Shown here piece by piece: positions 45,601 to 53,482 of a DNA stretch of 53,903 bases. The number at the start of each line of letters is the position of its first letter. Within the stretch, counting starts at the first letter, position 1. Origin of the DNA: Bacteroidales bacterium (GTDB taxonomy: Bacteria > Bacteroidota > Bacteroidia > Bacteroidales > PXBB01); NCBI GenBank assembly GCA_028698995.1, contig JAQVVM010000030.1, forward strand, positions 1 to 53,903, written 5' to 3'. The notes beneath the pieces are model-generated. The model worked only from the letters and a program-made list of their open reading frames with translations. It was not told the origin of the DNA and ran no database searches. The translations under genes were made by a program, and so were the position numbers.

Positions 45601-48246
45601 GTGTTTACCACAAATAATTGGACTGTATCTAATCCTGATGCAGGTATTACGTGGGATATTTTCACCACCAATGGTACATTTACCGGTAACATGGCTGCAA
45701 GAATGAGATTCTTCAATTACACCACAACAGGTCAAAGAGATGCCATGGTGACTACACCTCTTAATTTTAATGGTTATTCAGCTATTCAACTGAGTTTTGA
45801 CCATGCTTATAAGAGAAAAAATACAAATTCAACTGATTCATTGCTTATCTATGTGTCAACCGATTGCGGACTTACATATCCTAATAAGGTTTTTGCCAAA
45901 GGCCAGGGCACTACTGTGTCATTTGCTACTGCCTATACAGGAACAACAGAGTTTACTCCGGTTGATTCAACAGAGTGGTGTATGGGTCCTGTTGGAGCAG
46001 ATTGCTTTAGTGTAGATTTATCCTCTTTTGCTGGAAATCCCAGTGTTATGATAAAATTCGAATCTTATAACAATTACCAGAATAATCTGTACATTGACAA
46101 TATAAATATTTCAGGAACACCTGTTGCTTTGGCTCCTGTAGCTAATTTTGTAGCTAATGCCACTAACATTGCCACAGGTGGAAGTGTGAACTTTACTGAT
46201 CTTTCTACAAATACACCTACCTCATGGAGTTGGACATTTGCCGGAGGCACACCCGGCACATCTTCTGCTCAAAATCCAACAAACATTGTTTATAACACAC
46301 CCGGCACGTATAATGTAACCTTAATAGCTACCAATGCCAATGGAAGCGATACGGAATTAAAAACATCTTATATTACTGTTACAGGTGTTGCTCCGGTTGC
46401 CAATTTTATGGCTAATAATACGGCCATTAATACAGGAGGAAGTGTGAATTTTACAGATCTTTCTACCAATACCCCAACTTCATGGAGCTGGACATTTGCC
46501 GGAGGTACCCCGGGAACTTCAACGGTTCAAAATCCGTCAAATATTGTATATAATTCACCAGGGACCTATAATGTTACTTTAGTGGCTACCAATGCATTCG
46601 GAAACGATACAGAGTTAAAAACCGGTTATATCGTTGTAACCACAGCAGGAACAGCTCCTGTTGCCAATTTTGTAGCCAATAATACGGCCATTAATACAGG
46701 AGGAAGTGTGAATTTTACAGACCTTTCTACCAATACCCCAACTTCATGGAGCTGGACATTTGCCGGAGGTACTCCCGGAACTTCAACGGTTCAAAATCCG
46801 TCAAATATTGTATATAATTCGCCAGGGACCTATAATGTTACCTTAGTAGCTACCAATGCATTCGGAAACGATACAGAGTTAAAAACCGGTTATATTGTTG
46901 TAACCACAGCAGGAACAGCTCCTGTTGCGAATTTTATAGCCAATAATACGTCCATTAATACAGGAGGAAGTGTGAATTTTACAGATCTTTCTACCAATAC
47001 CCCAACTTCCTGGAGCTGGACATTTGCCGGAGGCACCCCAGGCACTTCAACAGTTCAAAATCCGACAAATATTGTATATAATTCACCAGGGACCTACAAT
47101 GTTACCTTAGTGGCTACCAATGCGTTCGGAAACGATACAGAGTTAAAAACCGGTTATATTGTTGTAAATTCTCCGGGAACAGCACCTGATGCTAACTTTA
47201 TAGCCAATAGTACGACAATTAATACCGGCGGTAATGTCAACTTTACAGATTTATCATTAAATACTCCTACGAGCTGGAGTTGGACATTTGCCGGTGGAAC
47301 CCCAAGTTCTTCTTCTGCTCAAAACCCTGCAAATATCGTTTATAATACACCCGGAACCTATGATGTGACGCTTGTTGCTACAAATGCATTTGGAAATGAT
47401 ACAGAATTAAAAGTTGGCTACATTACTGTAAATTCATCAGGTGTTGCACCTGTTGTTGATTTTGTTGCTAACAACACAACCATTGGCTCAGGAGGTAGTG
47501 TCAACTTCACTGATTTATCTATAAACAGTCCAACAAGCTGGAGCTGGACTTTTGCAGGAGGCACTCCGGGTTCTTCAAACATACAGAACCCTGTGAATAT
47601 TATCTATAACACACCCGGTACTTACGATGTTACACTTGTTGCTACCAATGCATTTGGTAATGACACTGAACTTAAAGTAGGTTATATCACTGTAACTGCT
47701 GGTGGCAGTGCACCCGTTGTTGATTTTATTGCCGACAATATTATTATTGTTGCTGGACAGAATGCCAATTTTACCGACCTTTCAATAAATAATCCAACTT
47801 CATGGCTTTGGTCATTTGAGGGAGGTACACCAAGTTCTGCAACAGATCAAAATCCTTCAGCAATTTTATACAATATTCCCGGAACGTATTATGTTACCCT
47901 CATTGCTACCAATATTTATGGTACCGGATATTTGAATAAGGCTTCATATATCACTGTGATTCCTAATACTTCGATACAAGATCGTGAAGATGCAAACAGC
48001 GTTAATATTTATCCCAATCCTGCTCATGAAAAAGTGTTTATTGAGGTCGTTGGTGATAATGAAAGCTATTGTATGATAAAGCTTTACAATGTTATTGGGC
48101 AGAGTATTTCAGAGCAACAAATTTATCATCTCTCTTCAGGTATCAATAAATTTGAGTATGATATTTCAGGCTTGCCTAAAGGAATTTACTATTTTGAAGT
48201 AGAAACCTTATATAGAAAATCTGTTTGCAAAACAGTTGTCTATTAA
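42604..48246 (+). CDS. Large secreted subtilisin-like protease with PKD repeats and T9SS sorting domain
   Basis: An 1880-residue exported protease. After the signal peptide (about 1-22) and a propeptide (about 25-120), the S8 domain (about 140-415) has the full triad: VAVVDN Asp166, DHGTHVAGI His205, and SGTSMASP Ser356. Next come two copies of a CARDB-like plus jelly-roll unit (about 422-718 and 876-1171), separated by one PKD domain and one Ig-like region. Seven tandem PKD domains follow (about 1177-1787), then a T9SS type A sorting domain (NIYPNPAHEKVFIEV to the end). It should act at the cell surface or outside the cell on proteins. The reading frame is intact throughout. Confidence 0.95.
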   Translation: MKYLHLLLVSFVLLYSVNLQSQTVSPYYLDGEIYVKFKNEHPLNVPTDRFGEINFRSIEFLSDLSEQFEITRVYKSFYFSKDYNLLQTVRIEFGKAEHVMDLIREIQSLPSIEYAEPVPYLQNCLTPNDMGTNNVSNGTWHLYKINAQQAWDISTGSTNVKVAVVDNAVQTNHPDLAANMLAGWDVADNDNDPNPPATTWDHGTHVAGIASAATNNGVGVASIGYTVKIIPVKSTNSNTNISHGYEGVTWAANNGADVINMSWGGEGSSTTALNVINAAYNLGCVLIAAAGNSGDDGNPVFYPAAYANCIAVANTTSTDAKAASSQYGTWVDVAAPGTSIKSSIPTSSYAVFSGTSMASPLVAGLCGLMLSVNPSLTQTQVRTCLLNSVDNIDAQNPSYIGQIGSGRINAYQALVCVNATVNALDAGISSIIAPGSTLCAASYTPIVKLKNFGSTTLTTAAIKYKVDNGSLLNYNWNGSLTSNSEVNVTLPTLTATQGSHTFKAYTTLPNNGTDQNNANDTLATTFYYYGSGLSLPFTENFESNSFATNNWTITNPDNSITWSIETTAGAIPGDKSAKLDFYNYSTAGERDGLQTPPLNFTGYSSASLTFHHAYRRYDQTATDSLIIYVSTDCGTTFPYRVLAKGENGQGVFATTSTSTAEFTPTIDTVWCFAGTIGSACYTVDLSAYVGNPKVIIKFEGYNNYQNNLYLDNINITGVQASTPPTPNFTANKTNICKGDTVTFTDLSTPAATTWTWTFPGGTPSSSNLQNPTVIYNTAGNYNVTLLAGNTAGSNTLTNNNYITVNALPTVPTITQNVNILSTSATNVTYEWFLNGVAIPNSNTSSITATVSGAYTVQVTNTSGCKATSVALNFIGTNPYDAGITVVTNPTGTICSGSIVPVVTIKNFGTQTLTSAVIKYRIDNGTLNTFNWTGSLTTNNTASVTLNTINTTAGAHVFKTYTTLPNGYTDTNTSNDTITSNFTVSASGASLPFTENFQSGVFTTNNWTVSNPDAGITWDIFTTNGTFTGNMAARMRFFNYTTTGQRDAMVTTPLNFNGYSAIQLSFDHAYKRKNTNSTDSLLIYVSTDCGLTYPNKVFAKGQGTTVSFATAYTGTTEFTPVDSTEWCMGPVGADCFSVDLSSFAGNPSVMIKFESYNNYQNNLYIDNINISGTPVALAPVANFVANATNIATGGSVNFTDLSTNTPTSWSWTFAGGTPGTSSAQNPTNIVYNTPGTYNVTLIATNANGSDTELKTSYITVTGVAPVANFMANNTAINTGGSVNFTDLSTNTPTSWSWTFAGGTPGTSTVQNPSNIVYNSPGTYNVTLVATNAFGNDTELKTGYIVVTTAGTAPVANFVANNTAINTGGSVNFTDLSTNTPTSWSWTFAGGTPGTSTVQNPSNIVYNSPGTYNVTLVATNAFGNDTELKTGYIVVTTAGTAPVANFIANNTSINTGGSVNFTDLSTNTPTSWSWTFAGGTPGTSTVQNPTNIVYNSPGTYNVTLVATNAFGNDTELKTGYIVVNSPGTAPDANFIANSTTINTGGNVNFTDLSLNTPTSWSWTFAGGTPSSSSAQNPANIVYNTPGTYDVTLVATNAFGNDTELKVGYITVNSSGVAPVVDFVANNTTIGSGGSVNFTDLSINSPTSWSWTFAGGTPGSSNIQNPVNIIYNTPGTYDVTLVATNAFGNDTELKVGYITVTAGGSAPVVDFIADNIIIVAGQNANFTDLSINNPTSWLWSFEGGTPSSATDQNPSAILYNIPGTYYVTLIATNIYGTGYLNKASYITVIPNTSIQDREDANSVNIYPNPAHEKVFIEVVGDNESYCMIKLYNVIGQSISEQQIYHLSSGINKFEYDISGLPKGIYYFEVETLYRKSVCKTVVY
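43867..46115 (+). repeat. Duplicated CARDB/jelly-roll unit inside the subtilase gene
   Basis: Two units of about 890 bp, roughly 43867-44757 and 45229-46115, encode matching segments: DAGI at the start, then K(L/I)KNFG(S/T), SLPFTENF, NNW(T)(I/V) and a GYNNYQNNLY or SYNNYQNNLY strand near the end. Protein similarity is high but the DNA has diverged, so the duplication is older than the PKD repeats downstream. Confidence 0.8.
46132..47964 (+). repeat. Tandem PKD repeats, mostly 264 bp each
   Basis: Seven in-frame units begin at 46132, 46390, 46654, 46918, 47182, 47446 and 47710. The first spacing is 258 bp and the next five are exactly 264 bp (88 codons). Units 2, 3 and 4 are almost identical at the DNA level, including silent positions, while units 1 and 5-7 are more diverged. 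Each encodes a PKD fold with VNFTDLS, TSW(S)W(T)FAGGTP and YNVTL or YDVTL. Confidence 0.95.
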
Positions 48247-48250
48247 AGGG

Positions 48251-48278
48251 TTTCTTAAGAAAACTATTTTTATCTTTG
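48251..48278 (+). promoter_or_regulatory. Candidate promoter and operator of the malQ-pfkB operon
   Basis: TATCTTTG (48271-48278) matches TAnnTTTG, 59 bp before malQ. A perfect 12-bp palindrome, TTTCTTAAGAAA (48251-48262), lies 8 bp upstream, where a repressor would block polymerase. The same palindrome is a few bases after the subtilase stop, so it may be part of a weak terminator instead. Confidence 0.35.
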
Positions 48279-48337
48279 TTGTAATAGGAAATACTGAATG
48301 TTATTTTCAGGTTGGTTAAATTGTAAAAATTTTATTT

Positions 48338-49840
48338 ATGGATAAAAGATGCAGTGGTGTTTTAATGCACATAAGCTCCTTGCCTAATAAATATGGTATT
48401 GGAACATTTGGCAGAGAAGCTTATAAATTTGTAGATTTTTTATTTGAATCAAAACAGAAAGTATGGCAAATACTTCCTTTAGGTCATACCGGTTTTGGAG
48501 ATTCTCCATACCAATGTTATTCTGCATTTGCAGGGAATCCTTTGTTTATTGATATAGAATTGCTTATTGAAATGGGAATCCTTGTTCAAGTTGATCTCTC
48601 TACAAGTATCAGCTTCTCTGAAACTGAATTTGACACCCAAAAAGTTACTCAATTTAAGAATCCCTTGTTTAAAAAAGCCGTTGAAAATTTTCATGCCCTC
48701 ATTTCATCTGATGCAAAAGAAAAATATGAGGAATTTTGCATTAAAAATAAGTTCTGGCTTGATGAGTATGCTTTTTTTATGGCATTAAAGAATCATTTCA
48801 ACAACAAGCCTTGGTACGAATGGCCTTCAGAAATAAAGTTAAGGTCAAAAGATGCTTTAGAAAGTTTAAAAAATCAATTACAAACAGAGATTATTCAAAA
48901 TAAAACCATACAGTTCTTCTTTTACACTCAATGGCATGCACTAAAAAATTACGCCAACAATAAAGGTATTTCTGTTTTTGGGGATATTCCGCTTTATGTT
49001 GCTTATGATAGTGCCGATGCATGGGCTCATGCAGAATTGTTTAAGTTCGATTCAAAAATGAATCCCATTGCTGTAGCAGGTGTTCCACCGGATTATTTTA
49101 GTGAAACAGGGCAGCTCTGGGGTAATCCATTATATGATTGGGAAAAACATATTGGAACTCATTTTCAATGGTGGCTTGCAAGAATTGAATCAAATTTTGT
49201 GCTTTACGATATCTTAAGGATTGATCATTTCAGAGGATTGGTTGATTATTGGTCGGTACCTTACGAAGAGAAAACTGCCGAAAAAGGTACTTGGATTAAA
49301 GCACCGGGGCAACTTTTGTTTGAAGCTGTTTTTAAAAAGTTTGGAAAGGTTCCGATTATAGCAGAGGATCTTGGCGTCATTACAAAGGATGTGGAGGAAC
49401 TCAGAGATGGGTTTGGTTTTCCTGGGATGAAGATTCTTCAGTTTGCCTTCGACTCTTCTGAAAACAATAATTTCCTGCCTCATACCTATCACTCAAACTG
49501 TGTTGTTTACACAGGAACTCACGATAATGACACCACTTTGGGCTGGTACCTTAAAGCCACTGATGAAGATAAAGAAATTATGCACCGGTACTTTAATTTT
49601 AAACCGGAACATGTTTCGTGGGAACTGATACGTCTTGCTTGGTCGTCTGTTGCATTTATGGCTATTACCCCTATGCAGGATTTACTTAATTTAAATTCTG
49701 ATGCCCGCATGAATCTACCTGGAAAACCTACCGGTTACTGGAAATGGAGAATGTCCGAAAAGGACTTGAACAAAGAGTTAGCTCACAAATTGATGTCTAT
49801 AACAAAACTTTACGGACGCTATCAAAACAGTAAATCATGA
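48338..49840 (+). CDS. malQ: 4-alpha-glucanotransferase (amylomaltase, GH77)
   Basis: A 500-residue cytoplasmic enzyme that moves alpha-1,4-glucan segments between maltodextrins and releases glucose. Its length fits the short GH77 form. Visible motifs are CSGVLMHISSLPNKYGIGTFG at the start, GHTGFGDSPYQCYSAFAGNP, and GVPPDYFSETGQLWGNPLYD. The catalytic residues are Asp296 (LRIDHFRG), Glu343 (IIAEDLG) and Asp396 (GTHDND). The end of the gene overlaps the next start by four bases (ATGA), so the kinase gene downstream is translationally coupled. In the cell it would process sugars brought in after surface amylase action. Confidence 0.97.
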   Translation: MDKRCSGVLMHISSLPNKYGIGTFGREAYKFVDFLFESKQKVWQILPLGHTGFGDSPYQCYSAFAGNPLFIDIELLIEMGILVQVDLSTSISFSETEFDTQKVTQFKNPLFKKAVENFHALISSDAKEKYEEFCIKNKFWLDEYAFFMALKNHFNNKPWYEWPSEIKLRSKDALESLKNQLQTEIIQNKTIQFFFYTQWHALKNYANNKGISVFGDIPLYVAYDSADAWAHAELFKFDSKMNPIAVAGVPPDYFSETGQLWGNPLYDWEKHIGTHFQWWLARIESNFVLYDILRIDHFRGLVDYWSVPYEEKTAEKGTWIKAPGQLLFEAVFKKFGKVPIIAEDLGVITKDVEELRDGFGFPGMKILQFAFDSSENNNFLPHTYHSNCVVYTGTHDNDTTLGWYLKATDEDKEIMHRYFNFKPEHVSWELIRLAWSSVAFMAITPMQDLLNLNSDARMNLPGKPTGYWKWRMSEKDLNKELAHKLMSITKLYGRYQNSKS

Positions 49841-50943
49841 AACAAATCAAGGTGGTAAAAAATGCTCTGGGTAAATTAATTAATAACCATGAGTCCAAGT
49901 TGTTTTTAATTGGCTTCGACGGCTTTGTGGATGAGATTATACATGTGGTTTCAAAAAGGCTTAATGATGACACTTTTGAAAGAATAGAAACCATTACCGA
50001 TTTTTCTGACCGCGTTGCCGGATGTGCCGGTTTGAGTGCTAATATTGAACTCGTACCTCTTAAAGCCAAATTGGGTGGTAATGGCCCTATTATGGCCAAT
50101 GCTGTTATGGCTCAAAATAACAATGTAATTTACATCGGAGCATTGGGTAAGCATTATATTCATCCAATTTTTAGAGAGTTTGCAGATAATTGTCAGGAAG
50201 TGATTTCTATTACCGAACCTGGACATACTGATGCTCTAGAGTTTTTTGATGGGAAAATCATGCTGGGAAAGATGAACAATCTGACTGAAGTAAACTGGGC
50301 TCATGTTTTATCGTTGAAACCCGCCACAGATCTTGCCAAAACGCTGAAGTTCGTTGATATGATTGCTTTTACCAACTGGACAATGCTCAGTAATATGAAT
50401 TCAATTATAGAAGGCTTTAATGAGTTGTTGAAAAAAATTAATCATAAACCTTACGCCTTTTTCGATCTTGCCGACCCACAGAAAAGAACCAAGGGTGATA
50501 TCGCCGGCGTTCTTAAACTTATTTCTAAAATTCATTGCCACTCCATTCTAAGTATGAATGAAAGTGAATCTTTAATAATTTCGAATATTTTAGCTTTGAA
50601 TTCCGTGGATTCAATACAAGAAAGAGCTGAATTAATACATAAAGAGCTGAATATCAGTGCTATTGTAATTCATCCTGTTAATGGTGCTGCCGTTTCACAT
50701 AAGAATGGGAGTGCTTGGATAAACGGTCCCTATACTTCCAAACCCAAATTGACAACCGGTGCCGGAGATAATTTTAATGCCGGTTTTTGTAACGCATGGC
50801 TAAGTGGTTTAGAACCTGATGAATGCCTATCTGCTGGTGTATGTACTTCTGGTTTTTATGTGAGAAATACATACTCTCCATCATTAAATGAACTTACTGA
50901 CTTTATGGATTTTTGGCAGAAAAATAATTGTGGAGAGATTTAA
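49837..50943 (+). CDS. PfkB-family sugar kinase coupled to malQ
   Basis: A 368-residue ribokinase-superfamily kinase. It shows the start segment LFLIGFDGFVDEIIHVVSKR, the substrate-lid region GCAGLSANIELVPLKAKLGG followed by NGPIMANA, and signature 2 LTTGAGDNFNAGFCNAWLSG with catalytic Asp311. It is longer than usual and diverges from ribokinase, fructokinase and adenosine kinase, so the substrate is unclear. The four-base overlap with malQ suggests a linked job, such as phosphorylating glucose or another sugar made by MalQ; this is inference. Cytoplasmic, no signal peptide. It converges on the PorP gene with a 5-bp gap. Confidence 0.85.
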   Translation: MKQIKVVKNALGKLINNHESKLFLIGFDGFVDEIIHVVSKRLNDDTFERIETITDFSDRVAGCAGLSANIELVPLKAKLGGNGPIMANAVMAQNNNVIYIGALGKHYIHPIFREFADNCQEVISITEPGHTDALEFFDGKIMLGKMNNLTEVNWAHVLSLKPATDLAKTLKFVDMIAFTNWTMLSNMNSIIEGFNELLKKINHKPYAFFDLADPQKRTKGDIAGVLKLISKIHCHSILSMNESESLIISNILALNSVDSIQERAELIHKELNISAIVIHPVNGAAVSHKNGSAWINGPYTSKPKLTTGAGDNFNAGFCNAWLSGLEPDECLSAGVCTSGFYVRNTYSPSLNELTDFMDFWQKNNCGEI

Positions 50944-50948
50944 CAATT

Positions 50949-51857
50949 TTAGTTAAAATACCTTGGTGATTTAGACATCAGTGGCTGTTGACTTAAACCA
51001 ATAGAATACGAAACCATAACTTCGTGTGAACCATCATTGTACGTTTTCATTGGTCCTGCACTGTAATCATATGAATAGCTGAACTTAAGATCTTTCGTGA
51101 TGTTGAACCCAATAATACCAATAAAAGCCTCATCAAGTCTGTAAGCACCTCCCAACCAGAACTTATTGTCGTAGAAGAAGATAGCGCTTAGGTCAAGTTG
51201 TGTAATAAACTGACTGCTTTTAACTAAAAATGTAGGGACAATATTCAATTTGCTTGAAGCTTCAATGCGGTATTTTGCATAAGCATAATAGTGACGAGGA
51301 ACTTTAAAAAGTGTCGCATTACCTAGTGATTGTTCAATGTGAGTTGAAGATAATCCAACAGTCAGGTGAGCTGTATTAAACTCTGCCCCAAAGCTGAAAT
51401 CTGGTCTCAGACGACTTTCTTTACTATAAATAGCACTCAAATCATTCTCATCTTCATAAATAAGTTTAGTACCGTCAATGGTTTTGTTCATAATGCCTAC
51501 ACTTGCTCCCAGAGAAAGCAATGAAGTTCTTGAAACCTGCATGTGGTGGGCATACATTAATTTAAGATTAAGGGTATTCTCAAAGCCAAGACGGTCGTTT
51601 ATGATGTTTAGACCTACACCTCCGATGCCCCTGACAAAACTGTGAGCGTTAAGAACCTGAGATGATGGTGCTTCATCAAAACCAATCCATTGCTGACGTG
51701 CCAGAATTGATGCATCCAGCGTGGGAGAACTTCCTGCAACGGCAGGATTAAAGGTTATTTCATTAAACATGTAATGGCTGAACAAAATATCGTTTTGTGC
51801 CAGTAATATGATGGGAGAAATAACTATTAATAATACAGTAAAAACAATTTTCTTCAT
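50949..51857 (-). CDS. PorP/SprF-family type IX secretion-associated outer-membrane protein
   Basis: A 302-residue outer-membrane barrel protein. The start at 51857 gives signal peptide MKKIVFTVLLIVISPIILLA; an upstream in-frame ATG would overlap the neighbouring gene. Family marks are DILFSHYMFNEITFNPAVAG near the start of the mature part, ARQQWIGFDEAPSSQVLNAH, and the GGVGLNIINDRLG turn. The C-terminal strands include LGGAYRLDEAFIGIIGFNIT and SYDYSAGPM. PorP/SprF proteins help T9SS export particular proteins, often together with an OmpA-like protein encoded beside them. Here they follow an SPOR/coiled-coil gene and an OmpA-like gene on the same strand, 13 bp after the former. Confidence 0.93.
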   Translation of the reverse strand: MKKIVFTVLLIVISPIILLAQNDILFSHYMFNEITFNPAVAGSSPTLDASILARQQWIGFDEAPSSQVLNAHSFVRGIGGVGLNIINDRLGFENTLNLKLMYAHHMQVSRTSLLSLGASVGIMNKTIDGTKLIYEDENDLSAIYSKESRLRPDFSFGAEFNTAHLTVGLSSTHIEQSLGNATLFKVPRHYYAYAKYRIEASSKLNIVPTFLVKSSQFITQLDLSAIFFYDNKFWLGGAYRLDEAFIGIIGFNITKDLKFSYSYDYSAGPMKTYNDGSHEVMVSYSIGLSQQPLMSKSPRYFN

Positions 51858-51870
51858 TGTAATAATTAAC

Positions 51871-53460
51871 TTATTGTCCAAGAATTCTTTTAGCTTCGGC
51901 AACAGTCGTCCTTTGGCCGTCTTTAAAAGCAGCAACAAAACCTGTGTGTCCGGCTTGTTGAACTTTTATTAATAGTCTTTGTGCTTCTTCTACTGTACTG
52001 AAGGAGCCCATGGTATATCTTATCCAGCCATCGTTGCCATTATTTCTCACAACAGTGTGTTCGGGAATACTACGTTCAATTCTCCTGTAATAACCAGCTT
52101 CTGCAGGTTTTTTTGATGCACCAATTTGTACACGGAAATTGACATTTGAAGAAGCGTTAGATGTTTGACTGTTGTTACTTCTTCTTTCATTCTCAATTCT
52201 TTCGTTCGAAATTCTTTCGGCATTAGCTCTTGCATTGGCAGTTTCACGTGCAAGTCGCTCCGATTCAGCTCTTTCTCTGGCAAGTCTGTCAACTTCTGTT
52301 CTTTGGGCGGCTTCTCTTTGAAGTCTTTCTTCTTCAGCTTTTGCTAAAGCCTCTTCTCTTGCTCTTCTCTCAGCTTCTATACGTTCAGTTTCTTCTGTCG
52401 TATTAACATTAACAACTACAATTTCCTGATTTTCCTGTACTTGATTCTGCTCCCTGCGTTCTGCTTCCTGTCTTTCTTCTTCTGCTCTAACAAGGGCCTC
52501 TTCTCTTGCTCTTCTCTCAGCCTCAATACGTCCAGTCTCTTCTGTAGTATTTACATTAACAACGACAATTTCCTGGTTTTCCTGTACTTCATTCTGAGCT
52601 CTGCGCTCTGCTTCCTGTCTTTCTTCTTCTGCCCTTATTAATGCTTCCTCTCTTGCCCTGCGTTCTATTTCCAATTGTTCTGAATTATCAGTAACATTAA
52701 CTTCAACTACATTATTTTGTGTGTTTTCAGTTACCTCTTCATTAATAACTCTATTTTCCTCTGTAACTTCTTCTCTGCGTTCTTCTGCATTAACAAGACT
52801 GGTTTCTCTGTTTCTTCTTTCTGTTTCTAGTCTTTCAGCTTCTGCTCTAGCTTCAGCTTCTGCTCTGGCTGTGCGTTCGGCCTGAAGTCGTTCAGCTTCT
52901 GCTCTTTCCCTTGCCAGCCGATCAGCTTCTGCTCTTGCAATGGCATTTTCTCTTGCAATTCGTTCAGCTTCCAGTCGCTCAGCTTCAGCATTATTTACGG
53001 TATTGTTATTCTCAACAATAACATCTGCATTTATGTTTGTGTTTGTGCCTCCAATGGTTATACTTTTTGGAGGTATTGGGCTCCTTTTTGTTTCATTATT
53101 TAATACAAAAGAAAAAGAACCCTCAAATTGTTTAACACCACTTCCGGCTGGTTTAACCATAAATGACACATTTAGGGTATTATCCGATGGTAAGGACATC
53201 CATAAAAACCTTGCTTTGTTTTCTTTAAAAGTGAAACTAGATCCTCCGGTTTCGGTTGATGTGGCTGTAAATCCTTCCGGGAAATCAATCTGTAAACGGG
53301 CAAATCCAGAAATATCTCCCTTCATAATTGTCACTTCAACTTTAAATTCTTCGTCAATATTTACACTTTCAGGATAATTAACTGTAACTGAAACATCCTG
53401 AGCCTTAGCAAAGTAAATTGCAACGATTAAAAAACAAAAAAGTAAAATTTTCCTTTTCAT
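51871..53460 (-). CDS. Exported protein with beta domain, repetitive coiled coil and SPOR domain
   Basis: A 529-residue protein starting at 53460 with signal peptide (MKRKILLFCFLIVAIYFAKA). Part 1 (about 22-150) is a beta-sandwich with VTVNYPESVNIDEEFKVEV and IDFPEGFTATSTETGGS; I do not recognise it, though it resembles cohesin-like folds. Part 2 (about 165-430) is highly charged, rich in Glu, Ala and Arg, and predicted to be a coiled coil. It includes about three tandem units of 49 residues with the core QENQEIVVVNVNTTEET. Part 3 (about 450-529) is a SPOR domain (NFRVQIGASKKPAE... to the end). SPOR domains bind denuded peptidoglycan. It lies between an OmpA-like gene and a PorP gene, so a role in anchoring an envelope or T9SS complex is inferred. 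Confidence 0.85.
   Translation of the reverse strand: MKRKILLFCFLIVAIYFAKAQDVSVTVNYPESVNIDEEFKVEVTIMKGDISGFARLQIDFPEGFTATSTETGGSSFTFKENKARFLWMSLPSDNTLNVSFMVKPAGSGVKQFEGSFSFVLNNETKRSPIPPKSITIGGTNTNINADVIVENNNTVNNAEAERLEAERIARENAIARAEADRLARERAEAERLQAERTARAEAEARAEAERLETERRNRETSLVNAEERREEVTEENRVINEEVTENTQNNVVEVNVTDNSEQLEIERRAREEALIRAEEERQEAERRAQNEVQENQEIVVVNVNTTEETGRIEAERRAREEALVRAEEERQEAERREQNQVQENQEIVVVNVNTTEETERIEAERRAREEALAKAEEERLQREAAQRTEVDRLARERAESERLARETANARANAERISNERIENERRSNNSQTSNASSNVNFRVQIGASKKPAEAGYYRRIERSIPEHTVVRNNGNDGWIRYTMGSFSTVEEAQRLLIKVQQAGHTGFVAAFKDGQRTTVAEAKRILGQ
52333..52780 (-). repeat. 147-bp tandem repeats in the SPOR-protein gene
   Basis: Two adjacent units are nearly identical at DNA level with a 147-bp period (49 codons; compare 52421 with 52568). 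A third, degenerate unit lies at about 52627-52780. Each encodes a VVVNVN-type beta segment followed by a charged helix. The period keeps the frame. Confidence 0.8.
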
Positions 53461-53482
53461 GCTGTCACATTTAAAATTAGAT

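Noticed and set aside
46132..47964. Regular repeats that could suggest a CRISPR-like array
   Set aside because: Units are 264 bp, in frame, and lie inside one continuous reading frame with the PKD fold; there are no short repeats and spacers.
50939..50957. Hairpin TTTAAC/GTTAAA between the kinase and PorP genes
   Set aside because: A 6-bp A+T stem across both stop codons, without a T-run, is too weak to call.
52165..52641. Serine- and phenylalanine-rich plus-strand frames
   Set aside because: They are the complement of the Glu/Arg-rich repeat of the SPOR protein, which gives Ser/Phe/Leu runs on the opposite strand.
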